Shown here piece after piece: positions 5,506 through 6,001 of a stretch of 6,001 nucleotides of DNA. A program made the translations under genes and the position numbers. Under the pieces are notes generated by a model. It saw only the letters and a list, made by a program, of their open reading frames with translations. It made no database searches and had not been told where the DNA came from. The stretch is from Alphaproteobacteria bacterium (GTDB taxonomy: Bacteria; Pseudomonadota; Alphaproteobacteria; Acetobacterales; Acetobacteraceae), in the NCBI GenBank assembly GCA_026225015.1, contig JAMFRY010000093.1:1-6001 (forward strand). Direction: 5' to 3'. Position 1 is the first letter of the stretch. Each line of letters opens with the position of its first letter.

Positions 5506-5790
5506 ATGGAAGCTGAGCAAAAATCACGCGACAAGGCATTGGCGCGATCGGCCGCCGATCGCATCTTGCAGCTTGAGGAAGAGCTCGAAGCCTCCGGCGC
5601 CGCCGCGATCGAAGGCAATGCGTTGGAAAGCTCCCGTCTGGTGCTGTTGGAATGGGTCCAGGGCCTCATCGGCGTCATCGCCTCGCCCGCGCTCGGCCGC
5701 GTTACGGTGATCGACCGCGAAGGCCGCCACGCCACCATTATTACCCCGCATCTGGCCTACGATCTCAGCGCCACGGTAAATAAGACCTAA
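5506..5790 (+). CDS. Small hypothetical protein, 94 aa
   Basis: I do not recognise the family. The product has a charged N-terminal half (MEAEQKSRDKALAR, then ILQLEEELEASG, a likely amphipathic or coiled-coil helix around residues 18-31). A hydrophobic stretch LLEWVQGLIGVIASPAL (about 47-63) follows, then a short beta-like tail (RVTVIDREGRHATIITPHL). The hydrophobic part is short and interrupted, so a membrane segment is possible but not convincing. No signal peptide or metal motif is seen. It is supported as a real gene by its perfect AAGGAG, an ordinary ATG and codon use like its neighbours, with third positions mostly G or C. It lies 129 bp after the amidohydrolase on the same strand and may share its transcript, unless the intervening hairpin ends transcription. 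Confidence 0.65.
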   Translation: MEAEQKSRDKALARSAADRILQLEEELEASGAAAIEGNALESSRLVLLEWVQGLIGVIASPALGRVTVIDREGRHATIITPHLAYDLSATVNKT

Positions 5791-5796
5791 AAGATT

Positions 5797-5818
5797 GTGG
5801 GGCGGAGCAACGCCCTAC
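5797..5818 (+). other. GC-rich hairpin after the small gene
   Basis: GTGGGGCG (5797-5804) pairs with CGCCCTAC (5811-5818), eight pairs with one G-T, loop GAGCAA. It starts six bases after the TAA stop. No T-tract follows it directly. It may act together with the second stem just downstream, or be a palindromic intergenic repeat. Confidence 0.5.
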
Positions 5819-5825
5819 GAACCCG

Positions 5826-5850
5826 ATGCTAATGCTGCCTTAGCATTTTC
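5826..5850 (+). terminator. Terminator-like stem with T-run
   Basis: ATGCTAA (5826-5832) pairs with TTAGCAT (5840-5846), loop TGCTGCC, and the stem runs into TTTT (5846-5849). The stem is short and A/T-rich, so it is a weak intrinsic terminator, but its position just after the last plus-strand gene fits. Confidence 0.45.
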
Positions 5851-5876
5851 GCTTGCTCGCCCGCCTCTGCCGCGAT

Positions 5877-5904
5877 AGCGTCAAAGCCGGAGCGTCAAAG
5901 CCGG
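5877..5904. repeat. Perfect 14-bp tandem duplication
   Basis: AGCGTCAAAGCCGG occurs at 5877-5890 and again at 5891-5904 with no difference. It is in noncoding sequence. Confidence 0.92.
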
Positions 5905-5960
5905 TACGAATACTTCGCACGAAAACCAATTCGCAGTGCGAGCGTATCACCGCGCGCAAT

Positions 5961-6001
5961 CATCAAGATCAGAATTGGCATCAAGATCAGAATTGGCATC
6001 A
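5961..6001. repeat. 18-bp tandem repeat running off the window end
   Basis: CATCAAGATCAGAATTGG occurs at 5961-5978 and 5979-5996 without change, and five further bases (CATCA) start a possible third copy at the window edge. Total copy number is therefore unknown. Confidence 0.92.

Larger units (their letters stand above)
5791..6001. other. Intergenic region without a supported gene
   Basis: These 211 bp hold the two stems and the two tandem duplications described separately. A further small symmetry is TCGCA-G-TGCGA (5931-5941), whose right half can also pair with TCGCAC at 5915-5920. No open frame here has a plausible start with a ribosome binding site. The area probably includes the upstream or downstream control region of a gene beyond the window. 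Confidence 0.6.

Noticed and set aside
5385..5738. Minus-strand 117-aa frame over the small gene
   Set aside because: Serine-rich low-complexity stretch, no recognised motif, and it runs through the tandem duplication and hairpin; the plus-strand frame has the better ribosome binding site.
5895..5999. Minus-strand 34-codon frame entering from the right edge, ending at the complement of 5895-5897
   Set aside because: Part of it is just the translated 18-bp repeat and the window ends before it can be judged; kept only as a check to make with more sequence.
5961..6001. CRISPR array
   Set aside because: The 18-bp units are directly adjacent, with no spacers between them, and are shorter than CRISPR repeats.

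Overview
The window reads as a GC-rich bacterial chromosome segment with tight gene packing, small intergenic gaps, strong Shine-Dalgarno sites and mixed ATG/GTG/TTG starts. The protein families and style fit an alphaproteobacterium. The A/T-rich stem between the second and third complete genes vaguely recalls intergenic elements of Acetobacteraceae, but this is a weak impression and nothing in the window fixes the genus.

Layout. Positions 1-3118 carry four plus-strand genes: the 3' part of a carboxymuconolactone decarboxylase (CMD)-family protein (to 633), a short-chain dehydrogenase/reductase (SDR, 659-1420), a beta-hydroxyacid dehydrogenase of the 3-hydroxyisobutyrate dehydrogenase family (1433-2245, apparently starting at a rare ATC codon), and a second SDR (2333-3118). 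The first three are separated by only 25 and 12 bp and look like one operon; the fourth follows after 87 bp holding an A/T-rich hairpin. A GntR/FCD transcriptional regulator (3880-3167, minus strand) converges on the second SDR and diverges from an amidohydrolase-2 family TIM-barrel protein (4111-5376, plus strand). A small unrecognised gene (5506-5790) follows, preceded by two hairpins. The remaining 211 bp hold a hairpin, a terminator-like stem and two short tandem duplications, with no supported gene.

How the genes may work together. Two SDRs, a beta-hydroxyacid dehydrogenase, a CMD-family protein and an amidohydrolase/decarboxylase-like enzyme beside an FCD-type GntR regulator is the usual look of a small-molecule catabolic locus. 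The regulator probably responds to an organic-acid intermediate and controls the divergent amidohydrolase and perhaps its neighbours. The substrate cannot be read from the sequence.

Most notable: (1) the non-ATG start of the hydroxyacid dehydrogenase, which sits in the same frame as the upstream SDR with only one TGA between them; (2) four separate short tandem duplications with unit lengths of 14, 12, 14 and 18 bp, all in spacers or touching stop codons; (3) two strong hairpins in the leader of a small unknown gene. No clearly new defence, mobile or RNA-guided system is visible.
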